64,000 nucleotides of DNA from Frigididesulfovibrio sp031553235. GTDB taxonomy: Bacteria; Desulfobacterota; Desulfovibrionia; Desulfovibrionales; Desulfovibrionaceae. The position numbers and the translations under genes were made by a program. Of this stretch, positions 8,464-16,846 are shown piece after piece; the stretch's first letter is position 1; each line of letters starts with the position of its first letter. The stretch spans positions 62,001 to 126,000 of the forward strand of contig JAVBLS010000015.1 in assembly GCA_031553235.1 (NCBI GenBank), written 5' to 3'. The notes beneath the pieces were generated by a model that saw only the letters and a list, made by a program, of their open reading frames with translations, did no database searches and was not told where the DNA came from.

Positions 8464-9660
8464 ATGGACCGCACCAAAATTCGCGAACTCATCAACAAAC
8501 TGTCCTTGCTCAACTACAAAAGCATGTACATGAACGACTTCCTGGAGACCTGGCACAAGAGCGACGACGAAATCGCCGCCACCTTCGCCGTGGCCGACAT
8601 CCTGCGCGCCCTGCGCGAAGCGAACGTCTCCACCCGGGTGTTCGACTCGGGCCTGGGCATATCCCTGTTCCGCGACAACTCCACCCGCACCCGCTTCTCC
8701 TTCACCTCGGCCTGCAACCTGCTCGGCCTGACGGTACAGGATCTTGATGAAGGCAAATCGCAGATCGCCCACGGCGAAACAGTGCGCGAAACCGCCAACA
8801 TGGTCTCCTTCATGGCCGAAACCGTGGGCATTCGCGACGACATGTTCATCGGCAAGGGCAACACCTACATGCGCGAAGTCGCCGCCGCTCTGGAAGAAGG
8901 CTTTTGCGACGGCGTGCTCGAGCAGCGTCCGACCATCGTTGACCTGCAGTGCGATATCGACCACCCGACTCAGACCATGGCCGACATGCTGCACGTGATC
9001 AACCACTTCGGCGGCGTGGACAAGCTGAAGGGCAAAAAAGTGGCCATGACCTGGGCTTACTCGCCCTCCTACGGCAAGCCCCTGTCCGTGCCCCAGGGCG
9101 TCATCGGCCTGATGACCCGCTTCGGTATGGACGTGACCCTGGCCCACCCCAAAGGCTACGAAGTCATGCCCGAAGTGGAGGCCATCGCGCTTGAAAACGC
9201 CAAGGCTTCCGGCTGTGCCTACAAGCGCACCAACTCCATGGAAGAGGCCTTTGAAGGCGCCGACATCGTCTACCCCAAGAGCTGGGCGTCCTTCGCGGCC
9301 ATGGAGCAGCGCTCCGAGCTGTACGAGAAGAACGACCAGGACGGCATCAAGAAGCTGGAAAAGGAACTCCTGGGCCAGAACGCCAAGTTCAAGAAGTGGG
9401 AGTGCACCGAAAAGCTGATGAAGTCCACCAACAAGGGCAAGGCCCTGTACATGCACTGCCTGCCGGCCGACATCACCGGCGTGTCCTGCAAGGAAGGTGA
9501 AGTCGAAGCTTCGGTCTTCGACCGCTACCGCGTGCCCATGTACCGTGAAGCCGGCTACAAGCCTTACATCATTGCGGCGATGATCCTGCTGGCCCGCAAG
9601 TCCAACCCTGCGGACACCCTGCAGTGCCTGCTCGACTGCGGCAAGCCCCGAGTGAAATAG
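8464..9660 (+). CDS. ygeW: YgeW-type knotted carbamoyltransferase
   Basis: A 398-residue transcarbamoylase of the ATCase/OTCase superfamily. The carbamoyl phosphate loop STRTR (73-77) lies in FRDNSTRTRFSF and the second-domain motif in MHCLPADITGVSC. The length and the EGKSQIAHGETVRETANM segment fit the knotted YgeW group rather than ornithine transcarbamoylase, and a true argF occurs separately at 44063. Its amino substrate is not settled in the literature I know; 2,3-diaminopropionate or a purine-derived ureido compound has been proposed. Run backwards it would feed carbamoyl phosphate to the preceding kinase. AGGAG precedes the ATG. A 12-bp stem hairpin follows the gene. Confidence 0.93.
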   Translation: MDRTKIRELINKLSLLNYKSMYMNDFLETWHKSDDEIAATFAVADILRALREANVSTRVFDSGLGISLFRDNSTRTRFSFTSACNLLGLTVQDLDEGKSQIAHGETVRETANMVSFMAETVGIRDDMFIGKGNTYMREVAAALEEGFCDGVLEQRPTIVDLQCDIDHPTQTMADMLHVINHFGGVDKLKGKKVAMTWAYSPSYGKPLSVPQGVIGLMTRFGMDVTLAHPKGYEVMPEVEAIALENAKASGCAYKRTNSMEEAFEGADIVYPKSWASFAAMEQRSELYEKNDQDGIKKLEKELLGQNAKFKKWECTEKLMKSTNKGKALYMHCLPADITGVSCKEGEVEASVFDRYRVPMYREAGYKPYIIAAMILLARKSNPADTLQCLLDCGKPRVK

Positions 9661-9672
9661 CCTCGCGCCGTC

Positions 9673-9702
9673 CCCCGTTCCCCGGTCCGACGGGGAACGG
9701 GG
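9673..9702 (+). other. Intercistronic hairpin after ygeW
   Basis: CCCCGTTCCCCG pairs perfectly with CGGGGAACGGGG around a six-base loop, in the 97-base gap before the hydantoinase gene. No T-tract follows, so it is more likely an mRNA-stability or partial-termination element than a full terminator. Confidence 0.6.
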
Positions 9703-9757
9703 CGGCCCGAAAACCCGCCCGCCCCGCGCGGGCGCAGCCCGAAACGGAAGGCGCCTC

Positions 9758-11143
9758 ATGAAGACCCTGTTGATCGGCGGCATGGTGGTGGGTCCATTGG
9801 AGACCATCACCGCAGACATCCTCCTCGAAGACGGCAAAGTGGCCGCCTTGGGGCGTGGGTTGCCGCGCGACGGCGCCGAGGCCATCGACGTATCCGGCAA
9901 CTACGTGCTGCCGGGAATGATCGACGCCCACACCCACATCACCTTGGACGCGCGGGCGGCCAAAGGCTCGGACGTCTATTGCGCCGGCACCCTGCCGGCG
10001 ATCATGGGCGGAACCACGACCATCATCGACCACCTGAGTTTCGGCCCGCCGGCCAAGCCCTTGCGCAGGCAATGGGAAAAGCACGTCGCCCTGGCCTCGG
10101 GGCAGGCCGTGACGGATTACGCGTTTCACGGCGTCATTCAGGAACTGACCGAAAACACCCCAAAAGAGCTCGCGGCCCTGGCACGCGAAGGAATTTGCAG
10201 CCTCAAGGCTTACATGGCCTACGACTTCCGCTTGAGCGACGCGGATCTGCTCAAACTCTTGCGCCTGACCGGCGAACTGGGCCTGCCGCTGACCGTGCAC
10301 GCGGAAGATCATGACCCCATCGCCCGCCTGCGGGCGGAATTCAAGGCTCAGGGCAAGGGCGCGCCCATGTGGCACGCTAAAAGCCGGCCGGCCGTCTGCG
10401 AAAGCACGGCCGTGGCCCGGGTGTTGCGCTTGGCCCGGCAAGCCGGGGACGCCCCGATTTATGTGGTGCATCTGTCCACGGCCGCCGGCCTGGAAGAGAT
10501 CAAAAAGGCCAGGGGCGAAGGTCAGAAAAACGTTTTTGCCGAAACCTGCACCCAGTACTTGGCCCTGACCGAAGATCGCTACGCCGATCCGGTGGAAGGC
10601 CTGAAATACATCATGGCCCCACCCCTGCGTACCGCCGCGGACTGCGAAGCCCTGTGGCGCGGTCTGGCCGACGGCGACATCCAGACTGTGGCCACGGACC
10701 ATTGCAGCTTCAGCTTCGTTCACGACAAGCAACGCGGCCTGGACGACTTCACCTCCTGCCCCGGCGGTGCCCCCGGCCTGGAAGAGCGCCTTTCCGTGCT
10801 CTATTCCGAGGGCGTGGCCAAGGGCCGGATCACCATCAACACCCTGGCGGATCGCCTGTCCACCACCCCGGCGGCGATCTTCGGGCTCAACCCGGTAAAG
10901 GGCCGGCTCCTGCCCGGGGCCGACGCCGACGTGGTCATCCTCAACCCCGGAGTGGAGCGCACCCTGCTCCAGGAAGATCTGCACGGGCCCGCCGATTACT
11001 CGCTGTATGACGGCCTGAAGCTCAAAGGCCGCATCGAGGCGGTGTTCCTGTGCGGCAACCTTACCGCCAAGGACAACGCATTCCTTGGCCGGCGCGGCCA
11101 GGGCAGCCTGCTGCGGCGGGGGAGCAGCATGTACAGAGACTAA
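9758..11143 (+). CDS. hyuA: Dihydropyrimidinase / D-hydantoinase-like amidohydrolase
   Basis: A 461-residue cyclic amidohydrolase. Metal-binding HxH is H58/H60 in MIDAHTHITLD. The carboxylated bridging lysine is K150 in SLKAYMAY, and later ligands fall in TVHAEDHD, YVVHLS and TVATDHCSF. The family hydrolyses cyclic amides such as dihydropyrimidines, hydantoins and related ring products; E. coli HyuA (YgeZ) is a phenylhydantoinase in the equivalent cluster. In the purine pathway it would open a five- or six-membered ring left by the redox enzymes. The ribosome-binding site GGAAGG is close to the ATG. Confidence 0.92.
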   Translation: MKTLLIGGMVVGPLETITADILLEDGKVAALGRGLPRDGAEAIDVSGNYVLPGMIDAHTHITLDARAAKGSDVYCAGTLPAIMGGTTTIIDHLSFGPPAKPLRRQWEKHVALASGQAVTDYAFHGVIQELTENTPKELAALAREGICSLKAYMAYDFRLSDADLLKLLRLTGELGLPLTVHAEDHDPIARLRAEFKAQGKGAPMWHAKSRPAVCESTAVARVLRLARQAGDAPIYVVHLSTAAGLEEIKKARGEGQKNVFAETCTQYLALTEDRYADPVEGLKYIMAPPLRTAADCEALWRGLADGDIQTVATDHCSFSFVHDKQRGLDDFTSCPGGAPGLEERLSVLYSEGVAKGRITINTLADRLSTTPAAIFGLNPVKGRLLPGADADVVILNPGVERTLLQEDLHGPADYSLYDGLKLKGRIEAVFLCGNLTAKDNAFLGRRGQGSLLRRGSSMYRD

Positions 11144-11236
11144 GACCGGGTTCCCGAGCCGAGAGCCGGGAATCCGCAAACAGGTGAGCCGCCCAAGGGC
11201 CCGAAGCCGGAGGGAGCATCGCCAGGGAGACGCACA

Positions 11237-12511
11237 ATGCTGTATCTGCGCGACGCCGTGTACATCGACGCCGGCGACCTTACGGTAAGCAAAGGCCATT
11301 TCGCCGTGGCGAGAGGCCCCTTCGGCACGATCCGGCCTATCCCGGACATTCCTTCCTTCAACGAACTCGCGCCCGACGACCGGGTGCTCGACTGCCGCGG
11401 CCGCTATGTGACCAAAGCCCCGGCCTGCGGCCACCACCATATCTATTCCGCTCTGGCCCGGGGCATGCCGCCCGCGCCCAAGGTCCCGACCAATTTCGTC
11501 GAAGTGCTTGAACTCATCTGGTGGCGCCTGGACAAATGCCTGGACAAAGATGCCATCCTGGCCTCGGCCCTGGCCGCCGGCCTGCACATGGCCAAAAACG
11601 GCGTGACCTTCTGCATCGACCACCACGCCTCCCCCTTCGCCGTCGACAACAGCCTGTCGATCATAGCCGCGGCCTTTGACCGCATCGGCATCGGCCACCT
11701 GCTCTGCTACGAAACCTCCTGCCGCGACGGCGACGGCATCGCCCAGGCCGGCCTGGCCGAACAGGACCGCTTCTTTGCCGCCGGCGGCAAGGGCCATGTG
11801 GGCCTGCACGCCTCCTTCACGGTCTCCGACGAAATCCTCAAGACCTCGGTGGATCTGGCCAGAAAGTATGACACCGGCCTGCACATCCACGTGGCCGAAG
11901 CCAAGTCGGACCAGGAACACTGTCAGGCCACATACGGCAAGACCGTGGTGCAGCGCCTGAAGGATTTCGGCGTCCTGGATCTGGAAAAAACCATTCTCGG
12001 CCACTGCGTGCACGTGAGCGAAGAAGACAAAAAAATTCTGGCCGCCTCGCCCTGCTGGATCGTCCAGAACACCGAATCCAACCAGAACAACAACGTCGGC
12101 CTGGCCGGCTACGCCTATAAAAAGAACGTCATGCTCGGCACCGACGGCATGCACTCGGACATGATCCGCTCGGCCCAGTCGGCCTATTTTGCCGGCATTG
12201 CCGTCGAGGGGCTGACCTGCGCCGGGGCATACGAGCGCCTGCGCAACGTGCATGCGCACGCCGTCCTGCACAAGGCGCCGGGCACGGGCGAGAACAACCT
12301 GATCGTTCTCGACTACGACACCCCGACTCCTCTGACCCGAAACAACGCTCTGGGCCACATCTTCTACGGCTTAAGTTCCAATCACGTGCTCACGACCATC
12401 TCTCAAGGCCGGATCATTGTGGAAGATCGCCGGCTGGTAAGCTGCGACGAAGAAGAAATTCTGGACTTTACCCGAGAGCAGGCCAAACGCCTCTGGGCCG
12501 CTCTCGGCTGA
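11237..12511 (+). CDS. ssnA: SsnA-type aminohydrolase
   Basis: A 424-residue amidohydrolase of the chlorohydrolase/guanine-deaminase superfamily, close to E. coli SsnA (442). The first metal site reads CGHHHIYSALARG in place of the more common GHTH. Later ligands include HIHVAEAKSD and the C-terminal LGTDGMHSDM. The WWRLDKCLDKD region is typical of SsnA. Genetic work on urate-degrading clusters includes ssnA among the required genes, presumably for a deamination or ring-opening step; the exact substrate is inference. It lies between the hydantoinase and ygfK, as in other clusters of this kind. Confidence 0.9.
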   Translation: MLYLRDAVYIDAGDLTVSKGHFAVARGPFGTIRPIPDIPSFNELAPDDRVLDCRGRYVTKAPACGHHHIYSALARGMPPAPKVPTNFVEVLELIWWRLDKCLDKDAILASALAAGLHMAKNGVTFCIDHHASPFAVDNSLSIIAAAFDRIGIGHLLCYETSCRDGDGIAQAGLAEQDRFFAAGGKGHVGLHASFTVSDEILKTSVDLARKYDTGLHIHVAEAKSDQEHCQATYGKTVVQRLKDFGVLDLEKTILGHCVHVSEEDKKILAASPCWIVQNTESNQNNNVGLAGYAYKKNVMLGTDGMHSDMIRSAQSAYFAGIAVEGLTCAGAYERLRNVHAHAVLHKAPGTGENNLIVLDYDTPTPLTRNNALGHIFYGLSSNHVLTTISQGRIIVEDRRLVSCDEEEILDFTREQAKRLWAALG

Positions 12512-12574
12512 ACCGTATTCCGGATGGACAGCAAGTCATTTGGGTCATCAACTTTTTTCGTAAGGAAATTCACC

Positions 12575-15295
12575 ATGGCCGACGACCACATGCACGGCAT
12601 GAGCGCCCCGCGGTTGCTGCGGATGATTCTTAAGGAACTGGAACACAGTTCAGCCCTCGGCATTGTCAAAGAACTCTTCTTCTCCGCCAGGGAGGACGAT
12701 CCCTTCCGCCTGGAACGCTACGGCGTGATCCTGGAAACCCCCCTGGGCGTGGCGGCCGGGCCGCACACCCAAATGGCCCAGAACATCGTAGCCGCCTGGC
12801 TGACCGGAGCCCGCTACATTGAACTGAAAACCGTGCAGGTGCTGGATCAAATCAGCGTGGCCAAACCCTGCATCGACATGGCCGACGAGGGTTACAACTG
12901 CGAATGGTCCCAGGAACTGAGCCTGGACCAAAGCTATGACGAGTACCTGAAAGCCTGGGTGCTGCTGCACGTGCTGCACGACTACTTCGGCGGCAAGGGC
13001 GCGCCGGGCATGATCTTCAACATGAGCGCCGGCTACAGCATGGAGGGCATCTTGAGCCCCACAGTGCAGCGCTTCCTGGACCGCATGGGCGACTGCGCCG
13101 CCGACGTGGAAAAGCTGAAAAAAGAACTGGCCCCGATCTATCCCAGGGTCAAAGACCTGCACATTCCCGGCCGGATGAGCGACAACCTGACCATCTCCTG
13201 CATGCACGGCTGCCCGCCGGACGAGGTCGGACGCATCGCCCTGTATTTCATTGAAGGCCGCGGCTACCACACCACCCTGAAGATGAACCCCACCCTGCTC
13301 GGCCCCGAGCGGGTGCGCGGCATCCTCAACGACACTCTGGGCTATGAAACCGTCGTGCCGGACATCGCCTTCGGCCATGACCTGCCCTATGACACGGCCA
13401 TGGGCATTCTGAAAAACTGTCTGGCCGCGGCCGAAAAGAAAGGCGTGTGCTTCAGCGTCAAGCTGACCAACACCCTGGAGACCGAAAACCACAAGCAGAA
13501 CCTGCCGGACAAGGAGAAAACGGTCTACATGAGCGGCCGGCCCCTGCACCCCATTTCCATTTCCCTGGCCGCCAAGCTGCAGAAGGAATTCGGCGGCGCC
13601 CTGGACATCAGCTTCTGTGCCGGCGTGGACGCCCTGAATGTGGCCGACACTCTGGCCGGCGGCCTGGCTCCGGTCACGGTCTGCTCGGACCTGCTCAAAC
13701 CCGGCGGCTACGGCCGATTGGCCCAGTATGTTGAAAACCTGCGCGCGGCCATGAGCACGGCCGGGGCCAAGAGCCTGGACGGATTTGTTTGCAAGCGCGC
13801 CGGCTCAAGCGACCGCTGGGCCGCCGCGATCAAGAACCTGGAAGCCTACGCCGCCCGGATCACGGCCAAGGGCTCGCGTTACTCCAAAGTCGCCGGCAAC
13901 AAGCCCGACGTCAAGACCGAACGGTCCCTGCCTGCTCTGGACTGCGCGGCCGCGCCCTGCAAAACGGCCTGTCCCGCCGGGCAGGACGTGCCCGGCTATA
14001 TGGCCCGGGCCGCGGCCGGTGATCCGGCCGGAACCCTGGCGGTCATTCTGGCCACCAACCCTCTGCCCAACGTGCTCGGCAAGATGTGCAACCAGGCCTG
14101 CCGCAGCAAGTGCATGCGGGCCCATTACGACGATCCCCTGCGCATCCGCGACGTCAAACGCTGCACCGCCGAAATGGGTGCCTCAGGGCTCACTCCGGCC
14201 ACGGCCAACGGCAGAAGCGTGGCCGTGATCGGCGCAGGACCGGCCGGGCTGACCTGCGCCTGGTTCCTGGCCCTGGCCGGCTGCTCCGTGAATGTGTATG
14301 AGGCCGGCGACAAGCCCGGCGGCCGGGTCTTGGGCAAAATGGCCAAAGAAGCCGAACGGGTGGAACGCGACGTGCGCAACATCCTGGACATGGGCGTCAA
14401 GCTGCATCTGAACAAGGCCGTGAACCAGGCCGAGCTGGCAGTGTTGGCCGCGCGCAACGATGCCGTGTATGCGGCCGTGGACGAGCCCCTGTCGACTGCG
14501 GGCTTCTCCGGCAAGGTGCTGCAGCGCATCGTCGCTCCGGGCAAAACCCCTGGGCTGGTAGATTCCGTGGGTGAAGGCCGGCGAGCCGCCGGCGTGCTTT
14601 TGGCCCGTCTCGGCCTGCTTGCGGCCGACCTGGCCCCGGCCAAAGCCGGCACGGACGCGCGCTCTTTACGTAAACGCCAGGCTTTTCGCTACGCCGAAAC
14701 GGCTAAAAGCGTGGACGCCGCCAATGTGCGCGAGGAAGCGGCCCGCTGCCTGCAGTGCGATGAATATTGCGGCATCTGCGCCTCCGTCTGCCCCAACCGG
14801 GCCAATCTGCTCCTACCCTCCTCGTCCCGTACCTGGCCGGTGCAGGAAGCCGTGGCGGACAGGGACGGCGTTCGGGTGATCACCTTGGGCACGGCCAAGG
14901 CCGAGTCACCCTGGCAGGTGCTCAACCTGGGCGATTTCTGCAACGAGTGCGGCAACTGCGCGGCTTTCTGTCCCTCGGCCGGCGCCCCGTACCGCGACAA
15001 GATACGCCTGCACCTGAGCCGGGCCTCCTTTGAGGCCGCGAGCCACGGCTTTTGCCGCACGGCCGAGGGTCGGTTTGAAGGCAAGCGCCGGGGCGAACCC
15101 TGGAGCCTGCGCAAAAACGGCGGCACTTACGTCTATGAAGACACGCGGCTGCGGGCCGAACTGGATGCGCAGAGCCTGAACGCCCTTTCTGTTGAACTGC
15201 GCGACGGGCTTGCCGCGGCCTCTCTGGCCGAAGCCGCCCAGGCCGTTGTTTTCTGCGAGTTTGCGGCGGATGCCGCCGCCCCTTACATTGAATAA
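12575..15295 (+). CDS. ygfK: YgfK-like Fe-S flavoprotein with shortened pyridine-nucleotide domain
   Basis: A 906-residue protein; E. coli YgfK is about 1030. The start at 12575 (MADDHMHGMSAPRLL) has AAGGAA upstream; the in-frame ATG at 12524 lacks a site. Domains in order: a dihydropyrimidine-dehydrogenase-like TIM barrel (about 1-450); a cysteine region CAAAPCKTACPAG (about 457-470) and CNQACRSKC; an FAD-binding loop VIGAGPAGLTCAW (about 551-563); then CLQCDEYCGICASVCPN (about 725) and CNECGNCAAFCPS (about 789) for [4Fe-4S] clusters. The second GxGxxA Rossmann motif normally found between the FAD loop and the last clusters is absent. The protein probably moves electrons in purine reduction or oxidation with XdhD; the name selenate reductase given to YgfK is not a safe function here. 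Confidence 0.88.
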   Translation: MADDHMHGMSAPRLLRMILKELEHSSALGIVKELFFSAREDDPFRLERYGVILETPLGVAAGPHTQMAQNIVAAWLTGARYIELKTVQVLDQISVAKPCIDMADEGYNCEWSQELSLDQSYDEYLKAWVLLHVLHDYFGGKGAPGMIFNMSAGYSMEGILSPTVQRFLDRMGDCAADVEKLKKELAPIYPRVKDLHIPGRMSDNLTISCMHGCPPDEVGRIALYFIEGRGYHTTLKMNPTLLGPERVRGILNDTLGYETVVPDIAFGHDLPYDTAMGILKNCLAAAEKKGVCFSVKLTNTLETENHKQNLPDKEKTVYMSGRPLHPISISLAAKLQKEFGGALDISFCAGVDALNVADTLAGGLAPVTVCSDLLKPGGYGRLAQYVENLRAAMSTAGAKSLDGFVCKRAGSSDRWAAAIKNLEAYAARITAKGSRYSKVAGNKPDVKTERSLPALDCAAAPCKTACPAGQDVPGYMARAAAGDPAGTLAVILATNPLPNVLGKMCNQACRSKCMRAHYDDPLRIRDVKRCTAEMGASGLTPATANGRSVAVIGAGPAGLTCAWFLALAGCSVNVYEAGDKPGGRVLGKMAKEAERVERDVRNILDMGVKLHLNKAVNQAELAVLAARNDAVYAAVDEPLSTAGFSGKVLQRIVAPGKTPGLVDSVGEGRRAAGVLLARLGLLAADLAPAKAGTDARSLRKRQAFRYAETAKSVDAANVREEAARCLQCDEYCGICASVCPNRANLLLPSSSRTWPVQEAVADRDGVRVITLGTAKAESPWQVLNLGDFCNECGNCAAFCPSAGAPYRDKIRLHLSRASFEAASHGFCRTAEGRFEGKRRGEPWSLRKNGGTYVYEDTRLRAELDAQSLNALSVELRDGLAAASLAEAAQAVVFCEFAADAAAPYIE

Positions 15296-15361
15296 GTCAT
15301 TTTCGGGTGGCGTCGATGGTGTCGACCGACGCCGCCTGAAGCAACCAGTTGGAGCCCTTCG

Positions 15362-16822
15362 ATGACCGCAGCACCCACCCAAGCGACCACTCGTCAGAGC
15401 GAACTGATCTACACTCTTGATTCTTCACCGCCTTTCGGCATCACTCTGCTTGCCGCTCTGCAGCATATTCTGGCGATGATCATCGGGGTCATGACCCCGC
15501 CCGCCATCGTGGCCACGGCCTTGGGAGCTCCCGCCGAGGCCGTGGCGTATCTTGTCTCCATGTCCCTGCTCTTCGCCGGTCTGGGCATTTTTGTCCAGGT
15601 CAGCCGGCCCTTCGGCATCGGCTCGGGCATGCTCAACGTCCAGGCCACCAGTTTCGCCTTTCCCGGCACGCTCACGGCCATCGGCCTGGCCTTCATGAAA
15701 ACCCGGGGCATGAGCTGGGATCAGGCCCTGAACACCCTGCTCGGGGTCTGCTTCGCCGGCTCCATCTGGTTCATTCTCGGCAGCTTCACCATCTATTACC
15801 TGCGCAAGGTGATCACCCACACCGTGGCCGGGATCACGGTTTTGATGATCGGCCTCTCCCTGGTCAAGATCGGGGCCGTAGACCTGGCAGGCGGTTACGC
15901 GGCCAAGGCCAACGGCACCTTTGCCGACCTCTCCAACCTCGGCCTGGGCGCCCTGGTCATTCTGGCCGTGGTGGCCATTAACCGTTTCCAAAAACCCATT
16001 CTGCGCATGTGCTCCCTGGTCATCGGCATGACCGTGGGCTTTCTGGCCGCTATTCCCATGGGCAAGGTAGACTGGTCCATCCTGCAGGCCGAGCGCAGTT
16101 GGTTCACCATTCCCGTGCCCTTCAAGTACGGCTTCTTCAGCTTTGACTGGCAGGCCTTCTGGGTGGTTTCCTTCATCTTCCTGGTGGTGATCATCGAATG
16201 CATCGGCGACATTACGGCCACGGCCTCGGTCTCGGAGCAGCCCACCAAGGGCCGGCTCTACCGCAGCCGGCTCAAGGGCGGCATTCTTTGCGGCGCCGTC
16301 TTCAGCACCCTGGGCTCGCTCTTCGGCTGCTTCCCCATGGTCACCTTTGCCCAGAACAACGGGGTCATCCAGCTTTCGGGCGTGGCCAGCCGCAAGGTCG
16401 GCCGCTTCTGCGGCGTGCTCTTTATCATCTTCGCCCTGTTCCCGGTGGTGGTGGTCATCTTTGAACTCCTGCCCCGGCCGGTGCTCGGCGGCGCCCTGGT
16501 GGTGCTCTTCGGCACCATTGCCACCTCGGGTATCCGCATTCTGGCGGAACACGGGGTAAACCGGCGCGAGAGCATCGTTATCGCCACCTCCATCGGGGTG
16601 GGCCTGGCGACCATGTCTGCACCGGAGATTTTCGTAAACATGTCTTCGTTCTTCCAGATCTTCTTCCACTCCCCGGTGGTTTCCGGCGGAGTCACGGCCA
16701 TGGTCGTGCACCAGATTCTGCCCAAGGACCCCGGCCACACCGTTGAAGAAGAAGAGGAAGACGAAGAACCGCTGCAGGAATTCTTCATTCCCATCGAAGC
16801 CTCGGACGACCGGGTCCGCTGA
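15362..16822 (+). CDS. NCS2-family purine permease (uracil-xanthine/urate type)
   Basis: A 486-residue membrane protein with about 14 predicted helices and the nucleobase:cation symporter-2 pattern. The QHILAMIIGVMTPP motif is in the first helix, QATSFAFPGT in the third, and the substrate region runs from VVIIECIGDITATASVSEQP to GGILCGAVFSTLGSLFGCFP. The Glu in VVIIECIGD and the pattern TFAQNNGVIQLSGVASR match the xanthine/urate branch rather than uracil carriers. The tail is acidic (EEEEEDEE). It would import the purine used by the cluster. I cannot choose between urate, xanthine and guanine from sequence alone. Confidence 0.92.
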   Translation: MTAAPTQATTRQSELIYTLDSSPPFGITLLAALQHILAMIIGVMTPPAIVATALGAPAEAVAYLVSMSLLFAGLGIFVQVSRPFGIGSGMLNVQATSFAFPGTLTAIGLAFMKTRGMSWDQALNTLLGVCFAGSIWFILGSFTIYYLRKVITHTVAGITVLMIGLSLVKIGAVDLAGGYAAKANGTFADLSNLGLGALVILAVVAINRFQKPILRMCSLVIGMTVGFLAAIPMGKVDWSILQAERSWFTIPVPFKYGFFSFDWQAFWVVSFIFLVVIIECIGDITATASVSEQPTKGRLYRSRLKGGILCGAVFSTLGSLFGCFPMVTFAQNNGVIQLSGVASRKVGRFCGVLFIIFALFPVVVVIFELLPRPVLGGALVVLFGTIATSGIRILAEHGVNRRESIVIATSIGVGLATMSAPEIFVNMSSFFQIFFHSPVVSGGVTAMVVHQILPKDPGHTVEEEEEDEEPLQEFFIPIEASDDRVR

Positions 16823-16846
16823 AGCTCCCGGCTAAAGGAACACCCC

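Noticed and set aside
9569..12358. Very long minus-strand open frame opposite the hydantoinase and ssnA genes
   Set aside because: It is the antisense shadow of GC-rich coding sequence. It has a low-complexity Gly/His/Val-rich translation and no domain motif, while both plus-strand genes are clear.
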